DNA of 64,000 nucleotides from Lachnospiraceae bacterium (GTDB lineage: Bacteria > Bacillota > Clostridia > Lachnospirales > Lachnospiraceae). A program made the position numbers and the translations under genes. Positions 51,524 through 61,334 of the stretch are shown here, in pieces. A model generated the notes under the pieces. That model worked only from the letters and a program-made list of their open reading frames with translations, made no database searches and was not told where the DNA came from. The stretch spans positions 36,363 to 100,362 of the forward strand of contig JAAWRC010000006.1 of NCBI GenBank assembly GCA_022800815.1. Reading direction: 5' to 3'. Each line of letters starts with the position of its first letter. Within the stretch, counting starts at the first letter, position 1.

Positions 51524-53206
51524 ATGCTGTTGAACCTGCATGTCAAAAATCTTGCGCTGATTGACGAGGCGGATGTGAATCTGGGGGAGGGCTTAAATGT
51601 CCTGACCGGAGAGACGGGAGCCGGAAAATCAATTTTGATTGACGCCGTGAACATGGCGCTGGGGGCAAAGACCGCCAGAGGGCTTCTCAGGGAGAACGGG
51701 GAGCCGGCCGGGGTGGAGCTTTTATTCCAGGTTTCCGGAGAGGAAAAGGAGGAGGCCCTGAGGGCGCTCGGAGTGGCGGTGGAGGAGGACGGTTCCGTGC
51801 TCATCGTCAGAAGGATGAGCCAGGGGAGGAGCGTCTGCCGCATCAACGACGAGACGGTGACGGTGTCCAAACTTCGGGCCGTGACCGCCCTGCTCATCGA
51901 CATCCACGGCCAGCACGAGCACCAGTCCCTGTTACACAAGGCAAAGCATCTGGAGATTCTGGACGCCTACGCCAGACCTAAAGAACGGGACGTGAAGGAG
52001 CGGCTCGGCGAGAGCTACCGGATTTTGAGGGCGGCGGAGAAGGAGCTCGCCTCCTATGAGATGGGGGAGGAGGAGCGGATCCGGGAGATGGACTTCCTCT
52101 CCTATGAAATCGGAGAGCTTTCCCGGGCGGAGCTTCGGGACGGGGAGATTGAGGAGCTGGAGCAGCGCCATAAGCAGATGGTGAACGGCGGAAGGATTTT
52201 GGAGGGCCTTTCCCGGGCCATGGAATATGCGGGCGGCGAGGCGGGGGCCGGAGATTTCCTGAGCCGTGCGGTCAGGGAGCTCTCGGAGGCGGCCCATTAC
52301 GACGAGGAGCTTTCGGAACTGCTCTCCCAGGCAGAGGAGGCGGAGGGGCTGGTGAATGACCTTGGCCGGGCGCTCTCTGACTATGCGGCCGGGCTGGAAT
52401 TCGACGAGAGGGAACTTTCCGGGCTGGAAAGCCGCCTGGATTTTCTTCACGGCCTGCAGGTAAAATACGGCGCTACCTATGGGGAGATGATGCGGGCGTT
52501 GGAGAGCAGGAAGGAGAAGCTTGAGGCTCTCAGGGATTTTGATGAGCGGAAGCGGATGGCGGAGGAAGCGTTCGGGACGGCCAGGGAGGAGGCGTACCGC
52601 CTGGCGGAGGAGCTTTCCGGGATCCGGAAGGCGGAGGCGCTCCGGCTCACAAAGTCCATCCGGAAGGCTCTGGCGGACCTCAATTTTCTGGACGTGCAGT
52701 TCTCGGCGGAATTTGCGGAGCTTTCCCACGTGACTGCAGAGGGGATTGACGAGATGGAATTTCTGATTTCCACCAATCCGGGCGAGCCCGTAAAGCCGCT
52801 TTCCCAGGTGGCCTCCGGCGGCGAGCTCTCCAGGATCATGCTGGCGATCAAGGCAGTGCTTGCGGACAGCGACGACATCGAAACGCTGATTTTTGACGAG
52901 ATTGACGCAGGGATCAGCGGCAGGACGGCCCAGAGTGTTTCTGAAAAACTGAATGATATCGGAAAAAATCATCAGGTCATCTGTATTACCCATCTGCCCC
53001 AGATTGCGGCCATGGCCGATAGCCACTATAAAATTGAAAAAACGGTGAAGGGCGGGAGGACCGTCACGGAGGTGACAAAGCTGACGGCCGACGAGGAAAT
53101 CGAAGAACTGGCGAGACTTCTCGGCGGCGCCGCCATCACGCAGGCCGTGAGAAAAAATGCCGGGGAGATGAAAGGGCTGGCGAAAAAGCGAAAAAGGCAG
53201 GAATAA
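51524..53206 (+). CDS. recN: DNA repair protein RecN
   Basis: A 560-residue SMC-like ATPase with the Walker A motif TGETGAGKSILIDAV, a central coiled coil of about 300 residues, ASGGELSRIMLAIK (signature) and LIFDEIDAGISG (Walker B). It joins DNA ends early in double-strand-break repair. I chose ATG 51524 after AAAGGAGG. In most Clostridia spoIVB follows directly. Here it is displaced by about 9.4 kb. Confidence 0.96.
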   Translation: MLLNLHVKNLALIDEADVNLGEGLNVLTGETGAGKSILIDAVNMALGAKTARGLLRENGEPAGVELLFQVSGEEKEEALRALGVAVEEDGSVLIVRRMSQGRSVCRINDETVTVSKLRAVTALLIDIHGQHEHQSLLHKAKHLEILDAYARPKERDVKERLGESYRILRAAEKELASYEMGEEERIREMDFLSYEIGELSRAELRDGEIEELEQRHKQMVNGGRILEGLSRAMEYAGGEAGAGDFLSRAVRELSEAAHYDEELSELLSQAEEAEGLVNDLGRALSDYAAGLEFDERELSGLESRLDFLHGLQVKYGATYGEMMRALESRKEKLEALRDFDERKRMAEEAFGTAREEAYRLAEELSGIRKAEALRLTKSIRKALADLNFLDVQFSAEFAELSHVTAEGIDEMEFLISTNPGEPVKPLSQVASGGELSRIMLAIKAVLADSDDIETLIFDEIDAGISGRTAQSVSEKLNDIGKNHQVICITHLPQIAAMADSHYKIEKTVKGGRTVTEVTKLTADEEIEELARLLGGAAITQAVRKNAGEMKGLAKKRKRQE

Positions 53207-53211
53207 TTTAA

Positions 53212-53282
53212 GAGAGAACCTCATTTCTTTCAGGGAGAAATTACCTGGGAGAGGATGGGGTTCTTTTTGTATGGGCTTTGGT
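53212..53282 (+). terminator. recN terminator, left copy of the island-flanking repeat
   Basis: A long hairpin begins GAACCTCATTTCTT and closes with GGATGGGGTTC, then TTTTTG and TATGGGCTT. The sequence is about 75-80% identical over ~65 nt to the terminator at 62510-62575. The A-T pair in the lower stem here is a G-C pair in the right copy, so the structure is conserved. Confidence 0.8.
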
Positions 53283-53396
53283 TCATAGAGATAAACGGGG
53301 AGAGGTTGTTTTGTACGATTGGCGAATTTACAAAGGAGGGGTTTGACGTAGAAATCGACAAAGATCATCCGATCTTGAGGACAAGGAGGAAAAGAA

Positions 53397-53909
53397 ATGA
53401 GAAAGGCAAAAAGAGCAGGGGCAATGATTCTCGCTGTAGTGATGGCATTTTCATTGGCGGCCTGCGGGGGTTCCGGGGAAAAGGCGGAGACAAAGTCCGG
53501 GGAATCAAAATCCGTGGAGACAGGAGTGACGCAGGATGGCGGGACGAAAGCGGCAGAAGAAGCTGGCTCGTCGGGAGAAGTGGTAAAAGGATTTGACAAA
53601 AAAATAAGTGACATGAACGTGGTTTTAATTTTGACGTCGAATTTGGGCGATCATGCCATCTGCGATCTTTCTTATGAGGGGCTGCAGCAGGCCGGAGAAA
53701 AGTATGGATTTAATCATAAAGTCGTGGAACTGGGCGGCGATACCACCTTGCAGGTGCCTACCCTGGAAGAATATTCCGAAGATCCGGAATGGAATATCAT
53801 TGTCTCCTGGATCGGAGATTTTAAGGATACGGCCAAAGGGAAAGAACTGGCGATCGCACATGCCAATCAGGGTGCGGACGTGATCTTTTCTGTGGCAGGC
53901 GGCGCCGGG
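53397..53909 (+). pseudogene. BMP-family nucleoside-binding lipoprotein, deleted and fused
   Basis: It starts as a lipoprotein (signal peptide, lipobox LAAC with Cys23, Ser/Gly-rich linker) and then follows the BMP/PnrA family (MNVVLILTSNLGDHAICDLSYEG). The family is ~330-360 residues, but here the sequence jumps from NIIVS to [21 protein letters not shown], an apparent internal deletion of roughly 90 codons. After FSVAGGAG it runs in frame into GKSTLMK of the ABC ATPase. The two genes are thus fused at a shared Gly-rich stretch, and the C-terminal half of the binding protein is lost. An AAGGAGG site precedes ATG 53397. Confidence 0.85.
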
Positions 53910-55278
53910 AAAAGTACCCTGATGAAAGTGCTGTTTGGGGTGGAAAAGCCGGAAGAAGGAAAGATTTTCCTGGATGGAAAAGAAGTTCATATCGAGAATC
54001 CAAATGCGGCAATCAAAATGGGGATCGGCATGGAGCCAAAAAAGAAAGGGATTTTTTTGATAAAGAAAAAGCTGTCCAGATGGTAAGGGAGGCGGCCGAA
54101 CGATACAATTTCCATCTGGACCCGAATGCCAGAATCCGGGATTTGTCCGTAGGGCAGAAGCAGAAAGTGGAAATTCTGAAGGTACTCATACGAGGTGCGA
54201 AAATTGTCATTCTGGATGAGCCCACGGCTGTTTTGGCTCCACAGGAGACGTGAGAGCTTTTTTCGGAACTCAAGGGACTGAAAAAGCAAGGCTATACCGT
54301 CCTGTTTATTTCTCACAAATTAAATGAAGTGATGGAATTGTGCGACAGGGTGACCGTCATGCGTGCCGGAAAAACCGTCGGTATGAAACGGATTGAGGAA
54401 GTATCGGAGGCTGATATTTCCCGGATGATGGTTGGACGGGACGTGGTTTTGACCATTGACAAAGAAAAAAATCCACCGACAAGACCGTACTGAGAGTAGA
54501 ACATGTGACAAAGTACGTACATGGGACCAAAAAGATCCTGGATGACATCAGTTTTCGCATCCGCAGAGGGGAAATCCTCGGCGTGGCCGGTGTGGAAGGA
54601 AACGGGCAGAAGGAGATCAGCGAGATCATCACCGGACTGGACCGTCTGTACGAGGGAAAGGTGACGGTGGGAGAGGATGGGAGCGATGTGCGCACGCTGA
54701 CTGTCCGAACGCTTCGAGAGAAAGGGATCGCCCATATCTCGGAGGACCGTATGACTTATGGAATCGTGGGCGACGGCAGTATCTCTGACAATATAATCGC
54801 AGACCGTTATTACAAAAAGGAATACAAAAAGGGGCCCCTGTTGGATCAGAAGAAAATCAACCGGATTTCTGATGATCTGATCAAAGAGTTTGCGGTAAAA
54901 TGCGACAACAGAGAACAGCCCATCCGTATGCTTTCTGGCGGCAATATGCAGAAGGTGGTTGCGGCAAGAGAGTTTATGTCAGGGGCTTCTCTGATCATTG
55001 CCAATCAGCCAACAAGGGGAATCGACATTGGGGCCAGTGATTTTATACGGAGGAGGCTGGTGGAGCTTCGGACGAAGGGTGCGGGAGTTTTGTTAATCAG
55101 TGCGGATTTAAATGAAGTGCTGGAAGTCAGTGACAGCCTGATTGTGATGCACAACGGACGGATTGCCGCTTATTTTCAAGAGGCGGGCGCAGTCACGGAA
55201 GAAGAACTGGGAGAATACATGCTCGGTGTAAAGGCCATGTCCGAGGAACAGATCAAGGGGGTGACGGAAGATGAGTAG
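53905..55278 (+). pseudogene. Nucleoside ABC transporter ATP-binding protein, multiply broken
   Basis: Fragments rebuild a two-cassette ATPase of the NupO/sugar type. The first cassette starts at [13 protein letters not shown], lacking its N-terminus. About 20 codons are missing between GIGM and EPKKKG. A T7 run near 54052 has lost one base relative to the expected frame. [14 protein letters not shown] and [11 protein letters not shown] follow, then a TGA at 54251 replaces one codon in PQET-x-ELF. An A7 run near 54475 gives another -1 shift. The second cassette (54505-55278) is clean, with VEGNGQKE, LSGGNMQKVVAARE and the usual degenerate Walker B region. No functional protein is expected. 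Confidence 0.88.
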
Positions 55279-55922
55279 ACAGACAAAAGTGAGGACGCCA
55301 AAAGAAATCGAACAGATTTTCAATGTGCTCCGGGTGATCGTCGCCATTGTTATTGCCATGCTGTTCGCCTTTCTGGTGGTACTGTTTGTCAGTGAGGAAC
55401 CACTGGATTCGATTTCCAAATTTATATTCGGACCTTTTGCCACGATGCGCCGCTTTGGTGAGATTATCAGCAAGATGATTCCTCTTTTGTTTACGGGCGT
55501 GGCGGTCTGCTGCCTTTTGGGAGGGCTGTTTGGAATGGCGGCCTGTTTTATTCCGGCCATCATGTATGTGAAATGCAATTCAAAACCCATTGTGAGCTCT
55601 CTGATGGTCAATTATGTCTGTATGTATCTGGCGGTCGGGCTGATCAACCATGCCATGCGGGATAATTCTGCAGGGTATAATGCCTACGCCACCTTTGACA
55701 AGACAGCGGTTCTGCCAAAGCTTGTGAGGGGGACCGATATCCATCTGGGACTGCGATATCCATCTGGGACTGCTGGAACTGGTGAGCATCATCCAGGCGA
55801 TCATTATTATGCTGGTGGTGGCCGAACGTTTTCTTTATAAACAAAAGCACAGAATGATCATCCGGGCGGCCGAGAAGCGGCTGGCCATGCAGAAAATGGA
55901 AAAGGGGGTGGAAGAACCGTGA
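55271..55922 (+). pseudogene. Nucleoside ABC transporter permease 1, broken
   Basis: The frame begins at ATG 55271, overlapping the ATPase end. It is permease-like (EEPLDSISKFIFGPFATMRRFGEI, MYVKCNSKPIVSSLMVNYVC). Between GVAVCCLLGG and MAACFIPAIM about 40 residues typical of the family are missing. A 19-bp tandem duplication at 55736-55773 then shifts the frame. The true C-terminus (LELVSIIQAIIIMLVVAERF, ending EKGVEEP) continues in another frame to the TGA at 55920, which overlaps the next ATG. Confidence 0.87.
55736..55773 (+). repeat. 19-bp perfect tandem duplication inside permease 1
   Basis: GATATCCATCTGGGACTGC occurs at 55736-55754 and again at 55755-55773. Removing one copy restores a continuous frame (DIHLGLLELVS), so the duplication itself is the frameshift. 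Confidence 0.95.
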
Positions 55923-56839
55923 TGAGTGCAGAATATATCGCAAACTTCCTGTATTCTGTAATCCGAATCACAACTCCGCTTTTGTTTGGAGCCATGGGGG
56001 CCCTGATCTGCAGACGGGGAGGAGTGCTACATATTGCTTTCGAGGCATGTATGATGAGTGCGGCCTTTTTCGGGATGGCGGCCAGTGCGTTTACCCAAAA
56101 TCTGTTTTTAGGCTTTGCGGCCGGAATGGCAGGCGGCATTGGGATCATGCTGCTTTTGGGATATTTTACCTTAAAATTAAATTCCAACGTGGTGCTCACA
56201 GGTATCGCATTAAATACCCTGGCCTCCGGGGGAACCGTGTTTTTGATGTATTTGCTCTGCGGTGAGAAAGGAACGTCCAACGTGCTGCCGAGCCTTGCCT
56301 TTCCCACGGTCAACCTTCCGATTATTCAGGATATTCCCATTTTGGGCAAGGTATTATCCGGACATAACATTCTGACCTATGCCGCCTTTTTGATACCGGT
56401 TTTGGTGTACATCGTGGTGTTTAAGACTCCTCTCGGGCTGCGGATCCGTACCGTGGGGGAAAATGAAAATGCTGCCGCCAGTGTCGGCATCAATGTGGAA
56501 CGGACAAAATTTGTGACTTTGATCATCGGCGGCGCCGTGACCTCTCTGGGCGGCATGTTCATGTCCATGGGATATCTTTCCTGGTTTGCCCGTGACATGA
56601 TGTCCGGACGGGGCTTCATGGCAATTGCAGCTCAGAATTTAGGCAATGCCAGTGTGCTGCCCACGTTTGTCACTTCCATCGGCTTTGGCCTGGCCAACGC
56701 CCTGGCCGTGACCTTGCAGACCTTGAGTCTGCCTGCTGAGATTTTCCAGGCTATGCCCTACGTGGTCACTCTGATTGGCCTGGCCATTTATTCCAGCAGG
56801 ACGGGGAAAGAGAAGAAAAAGAAGCAGAAAAGGAGATAA
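55922..56839 (+). CDS. Nucleoside ABC transporter permease 2
   Basis: A 305-residue membrane protein with about eight helices and the BPD_transp_2 motif segment LRIRTVGENENAAASVGINV near residues 175-200, plus a basic tail (KEKKKKQKRR). It is the NupQ/YufQ-type partner permease. It starts in a TGATG overlap with permease 1. It is the only gene in the island without a visible lesion, but it cannot function as an importer without its broken partners unless they are supplied in trans. Confidence 0.88.
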   Translation: MSAEYIANFLYSVIRITTPLLFGAMGALICRRGGVLHIAFEACMMSAAFFGMAASAFTQNLFLGFAAGMAGGIGIMLLLGYFTLKLNSNVVLTGIALNTLASGGTVFLMYLLCGEKGTSNVLPSLAFPTVNLPIIQDIPILGKVLSGHNILTYAAFLIPVLVYIVVFKTPLGLRIRTVGENENAAASVGINVERTKFVTLIIGGAVTSLGGMFMSMGYLSWFARDMMSGRGFMAIAAQNLGNASVLPTFVTSIGFGLANALAVTLQTLSLPAEIFQAMPYVVTLIGLAIYSSRTGKEKKKKQKRR

Positions 56840-56844
56840 AAGGA

Positions 56845-57828
56845 ATGGAAAAAAAGAAGATTATTATGGATGTGGACACGGGCTCCGACGATGCGATTGC
56901 CCTGATGGTGGCAATGCGCTGCCCGCAACTCGAGGCCCTTGGAATCACGACGGTGAATGGGAACAAGCCGGTAGAGAACACGACAGAGAATACGCTGTGC
57001 GTTGTCGATCTTCTTGAGGCCAAGGTTACGGAGTATAAAGGGTGAGAGGAACCTCTGGTGGCGGGAATGGTGCCTTTCCGGTTAGATAAAGTCGCCAAGG
57101 ATAAAGAAATTGCAGAGGACGGAAGAGTGATCAGCTATCATCAACCCTATCTGAACGAACTGCCATCGGCCGTGTCCAAAGCGCAGGAGAAGCGGGCAGT
57201 GTGCTGGCTGATTGAGACGCTGCTTGAGTCAGAGGGGGATATTACCCTGGTGGCGGTGGGACCCCTGACGAATCTGGCGGTGGCCATGAGGGCAGAGCCA
57301 AGGGTTATCCCGAAGATTAAGCAGATCATTATCATGGGCGGAGGCTGCAGGCAGACCAATGTCACCTCCGGTGCGGAGTTTAATATCCATATGGATCCGG
57401 AAGCGGCTCAGATTGTGATGACTTCCGGATGTGAGATCCTTCTGGTTCCCCTGGATGCCACCCACTGCGGCTGGGTGGGAAAAGAGGAGAGCGTCCGTTT
57501 CAGAAATCTGGGGACAAAGGTGGGGACTGCGGTCGCTGACCTGCTGGATGCGAGAATTGAAGCCTATGATACTTTGCAGCCGATTGTATTCGCCCCGGAG
57601 GGAACCACGCCGCCCCACGATGCCCTGGCCGTATGTGCGGCCATTGATCCTTCCGTCCTCCAGAACGTGGAGTTTTGCCGGGTGGATGTGGATTTTAGCG
57701 GCGGTTTTGCGGACGGGATGACCATCGTGGATCCCCGGGTGCGGACGGACAGGCCGAAAAATGTGCATGTGGCCTTCGGCGTGGACCGGGAAAAATTTGT
57801 GAACATGCTGTTTGAGTATTTGGGATAA
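56845..57828 (+). pseudogene. Inosine-uridine nucleoside ribohydrolase, interrupted by one TGA
   Basis: The single frame 56845-57828 reads as a complete IUNH-family enzyme: N-terminal DVDTGSDDAIAL (calcium and ribose ligands), later GPLTNLAVA, IIMGGGC, EFNIHMDPEAAQIV and a C-terminal DALAVCAAIDP. It would split nucleosides into base and ribose. A TGA at 57043-57045 interrupts YKG-stop-EEPLV, where family members have a small residue or Cys. There is no other damage. It could restart at GTG 57058, but the product would lack the active-site Asp residues. Confidence 0.88.
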
Positions 57829-57866
57829 GAATACTTGGGATAAGAATACTTAAGATAAGAACATTT
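57822..57866 (+). repeat. 15-bp tandem repeat at the stop of the ribohydrolase gene
   Basis: GGGATAAGAATACTT at 57822-57836 (containing the TAA stop) is repeated exactly at 57837-57851 and degenerately at 57852-57866. It is probably replication slippage. Confidence 0.85.
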
Positions 57867-57892
57867 AGGACAAAAACAGAGCCGTCAACGGG

Positions 57893-57914
57893 AAAAAGCC
57901 TTTCGGGGCTTTTT
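57893..57914 (+). terminator. Terminator after the ribohydrolase gene
   Basis: AAAAAGCC (57893-57900) pairs with GGCTTTTT (57907-57914). It separates the transporter/ribohydrolase unit from the regulator gene. Confidence 0.8.
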
Positions 57915-57951
57915 CTTATAAGAAAGACCTTCCGGGAAAAGGCTTGTACGC

Positions 57952-57980
57952 TTGTAGTTTCTTCCGGGGGATATTATAAT
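57952..57980 (+). promoter_or_regulatory. Promoter of the PucR-type regulator
   Basis: TTGTAG (57952-57957), 17-bp spacer, TATAAT (57975-57980), 30 bp before ATG 58010, which has a GGGAGGGGAGG site. Confidence 0.65.
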
Positions 57981-58009
57981 GGTGGCAGCGGGAGGGGAGG
58001 CGGGGAAAG

Positions 58010-59530
58010 ATGGGAATCCAGTTAAAAGAGATCATGACAATTTACCCTTTTTCAGAGGCCAGGCTGGTGGCGGGGAAGGACGGCCTTGACCGGATCGTGG
58101 AATCAGCCAATATCCAGGAAGTGCCGGACGTGGTGAGATGGATGAAGGGAAAGGAGATTCTGTTCTCCTACGGCTATGCCTTTCAGAACGAGGAAAAAGG
58201 ATGCGAATTGATTCAGCAGTTAAATTATATCGGGGCCACGGCGTTGGCCATTAAGCCGGGCCAATATTTTGAAAAGGTTCCGGAAAAGATGATCGTCTGT
58301 GCGGACGAACTGGGTTTTCCCTTATTTGAACTTCCGGAGGAACTGCCTTACATGGACTGCATCATCCCGATTTTTGAGCGGATCACTTCCGAACAGCTGT
58401 ATGTGATGAAGCGCATGAAGCGGGTGCACGACGGGCTTATGGAGATGCTGCTGGAAAACCAGGGATTGAGCGGGATCTGTTCCGTGCTCCGGGATGACCC
58501 GCAATACGGTCTGCATTTTGTCCCTGCAGGGAATGGTTCTTGCGTCGTCGGAGAAGGAGGAATTTTCCGAGCGGATGAACGAGTTTTCCGAGTGGATGAA
58601 TGAGTTTTCCGAGCGGTACCGCAATCAGGCCGAACGCTTCAAGATGCAGAAAAACAAGGGGAATGAGATTTTTATGCAGGACGGGCACAGAATGATCTGC
58701 GTGCCCGTCTATGTCCACAAGGAATATCTGGCTTACCTGATTTTGGATACCGGGCAGTTGGAGATCGAGGAGACGGACCTGATGATGATCGAACAGGCGG
58801 GCTCCGTCGTTGCCATTGAACTCTTAAAGGAGAGGGAGCTTCTGCAGCGGGAACAGGCCATGAAGGAACAGCTCCTGGAGGACATTCTGCTGCGGCGCTA
58901 TAAGGATGAGGGAATGATCCTGCAGCGGGAAAATTATCTGGGCTATGACATCAGCCGGCAGTACAGCATTTTCGTGCTGGACGCCAATGGGTTTGAGAAT
59001 TATCTCTGCGGGCCCTTAAAAAACTCCTCGGAATCCAGAATCCAGAACATAAATGCAGACATTCATGAAATCATCCGCAACAAAATCGAGACGGAATTTC
59101 CTCAGGTTTTGTTTTGCTTTGACAGCATTGGGGCGACGGGGATGGTGAAGATCAAAAACGAGAAAGAAATCCGCCGCTGCCAGAAGGTGCTTGAAGCGGT
59201 CATTGCAGAACTGGAAAAGGAGTATGCGCCGCTGACCTTTTTGGCAGGGCTCGGCTCTGTCAGGACAAAGGTGTCCCAGGCTTCTGAGAGTCTGGAGGAG
59301 GCCAGGCTGGCCATGAAGACGGGAAAAAGCCTGGCGGACGGATTTGGCACCGGAAAGGCCTGTTTGCATGCAACAACAATTACAGAAAGACGGCGGACCG
59401 GCTGTTTGTCCACAAGAACACGGTGATCTACCGGATGAAACAGATTGAAAGCCTGCTTGACATGAGCCTGGAGGACTGGAAGGTGAGCTTCAATCTCCAG
59501 CTCTGCTTGCAGCTGCGCTATCTTCTGTGA
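58010..59530 (+). pseudogene. PucR-family transcriptional regulator, broken
   Basis: The N-terminal PucR domain is intact (GIQLKEIMTIYPFSEARLVAG, VPDVVRWMKGKEILFSYGYAF). Near 58498-58500 (a CCC run) the frame changes. A heptad EFSER-x-N is then present three times (21-bp repeats, 58559-58621), followed by a long intact middle part (to ~59350). After DGFGTGKACLHA the frame changes again, and roughly 60 codons of the family are missing. The C-terminal PucR helix-turn-helix (RKTADRLFVHKNTVIYRMKQIE) remains. The family often controls purine catabolism. Confidence 0.87.
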
Positions 59531-59579
59531 CTGGTTGAAACACTCAACCGTCACCGGGAAACATTGGTCGATTGATCTA

Positions 59580-59609
59580 ATGACAATGGGAAACCTCCCA
59601 TGTTATAGT
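59580..59609 (+). promoter_or_regulatory. Possible promoter of the preA-ygeY-ygeX unit
   Basis: ATGACA (59580-59585) and TATAGT (59604-59609), 18 bp apart. A TGGGA/TCCCA inverted repeat lies in the spacer and could be an operator. The match is weak. Confidence 0.35.
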
Positions 59610-59640
59610 TTTTCCAGAGAAAGCAAACGGAGGGAAAGCT

Positions 59641-60788
59641 ATGGCAAACTTAGAAGTAAATTATTGTGGAGTAACCTATCGGAATCCACTGGTGTTGGCG
59701 TCGGCGACTCCCGGCTGGGACGGGGAGGCGATGAGGCGGGCGGCGGAGGCCGGAATCGGCGGCGTGATCCCCAAGACCATCGGGCCGAAACAGGACTGGG
59801 CGGCCCATCCCCGCAACGGGAGAATGGTTCTGCACAGGATGGGCAATAAGCCGATCGGGCAGGTGAACATGGATCTGTTCACGACCATGACCAGAGAGCA
59901 GTGGGTGACAAAAGAACTACAGATTGCCAAGGCCGGGGGAGCGGTCATGCAGGTGAGCGTTCTTGCCATGACGGAGCCTGAGGATACGGCGAAGCTGGTC
60001 GAAGAAATGCAGAAGACCGGCATGGCGGACTTATTTGAGCTCAACGTGTCCTGTCCGATGCCGGCTTCGACCGTGGGGCTGCACATCGGGAAAAGCGCCG
60101 AACTCACCTACAGGCAGGTGAAGGCGGCTAAGGAGGCGTCCGTTCTTCCGCTTACCGTGAAACTCACGCCCAATGTGGCCGACATGACGCAGATTGCCGC
60201 AGCGGCAAAGGAGGCCGGGGCGGACGGCATCACGATCAGCAATTCGATCCGTTCTTTTGCGGGCGTGGATATCGAAACCGGAAAACCGTACCTGAGATCC
60301 TATGGCGGCTATACCGGTCCGGCGATCCGTCCCATTATCATGAGGCATCTCTCGGAGGTTGCCCGCAAGGTGAACATTCCCCTGGCGGCGTGAGCAGTTA
60401 TAAAGAAGTGATTGAATATATTATGCTGGGAGCGACGACGGTTCAGCTCTGCACGGCCATCATGTGGAACGGATATGAAACCGTTACCAGGATTATTCGG
60501 GATCTGGAGCGGTGGATGGATGAAAAAGGATATCAGTCTTTTGAAGAGATCCGGGGAATTGCCCTGAAGGACATCAAGACCGTGGAGGAGCTGGCGAAGG
60601 AGCTGCCGAAGTTTGCCCATATTGACAAAGAGACCTGTGTGGGCTGCGGGACCTGTAAAAAAATCTGCATGTACTGCGCGATCGAAGAAGAGCAGGGAAC
60701 CTATGTGGCCAGGAAAGACCAATGTGACGGATGTGGGATGTGTGCGCAGATGTACCCGGCACATGCGATTTCTTTATCGGAGGCATGA
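59641..60788 (+). pseudogene. PreA-like dihydropyrimidine/dihydroorotate dehydrogenase with ferredoxin domain, frameshifted
   Basis: The first part (59641-60393) is a flavin TIM-barrel (NPLVLASATPGWDGEAM, ELNVSCPMPAST, TVKLTPNV, ADGITISNSI). It ends prematurely after VNIPLAA. A second frame continues SSYKEVIEYIMLGATTVQ and ends with two 4Fe-4S motifs (CVGCGTCKKIC, CDGCGMC). The family reads IPLAA-IGGV-SSY at this point. A 10-bp deletion between two GGCGGCG copies at ~60384-60390 explains both the loss and the shift. Its stop overlaps the next ATG. Confidence 0.88.
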
Positions 60789-61334
60789 CTATGGAGAAGA
60801 CAAAGGCAGAGCTTTGGATCGATGAGCATGAACAGGAAATCATTGAATTTCTGCAGACGATCATCCGGATGCCCAGCGTGACGGGGGACGAGGCCAAGAT
60901 TCAGGCCCATATGGGACGGGTCTTGGAGGAGATGGGCATGGAGGTGGACACCTTTGTCCCGTCGGCGGAAGAATTAAAAAAACATCCGGCCTATGTGTCA
61001 GGGCCTGACACCTACGAGAACCGGCCCAACATGGTCGGGATCCTAAGAGGGACGGGGGGAGGCCTCCTCCATCCCGGCGGACTGCCCCATTGTGACGGCC
61101 CTCAGCAGAGAGTTTGAGGAGGTCATGGGGCAGGCTCCTTCCATCTGCGGCAGGGAGGGGGCGGCCGACATCCGGTTTCTGAATCAGTACGGGAACACGC
61201 CCACGGTGATTTTCGGGCCGGGAAAGACGGAGCAGATGCACGCTAACAACGAGTGGGTGGAGGTTGAGGATTATGTAAACAGTGTCCGGATTCTTGCGAG
61301 GACGATTGTGGAATGGTGTCAGGAGGACGCATGA
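60785..61334 (+). pseudogene. M20-family hydrolase (YgeY-like), large internal deletion
   Basis: The N-terminal ~95 residues (WIDEHEQEIIEFLQTIIRMPSVTGDEAKIQ) and the C-terminal ~80 residues (PADCPIVTALSREFEEVMG, GPGKTEQMHANNEWVEVEDYV) of an M20 metallopeptidase remain in different frames. The metal-binding centre (roughly 220-250 codons) is missing at a junction near 61060-61075. YgeY is the M20 member encoded next to ygeX in purine-related clusters. The start overlaps preA and the stop overlaps ygeX (ATGA). Confidence 0.82.

Noticed and set aside
53255..53596. A 113-codon frame at the left edge of the island
   Set aside because: It overlaps the lipoprotein start in another frame and begins inside the terminator tail. 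A real gene tail could hide in 53290-53390, but nothing is recognisable.
51932..53614. A 560-codon minus-strand frame opposite recN
   Set aside because: It is antisense to a fully recognisable RecN with no protein-like motifs of its own.
57043..57045. Use of an alternative genetic code (TGA as sense)
   Set aside because: All intact genes in the window that end in TGA stop there with proper family length, so TGA is a normal stop.
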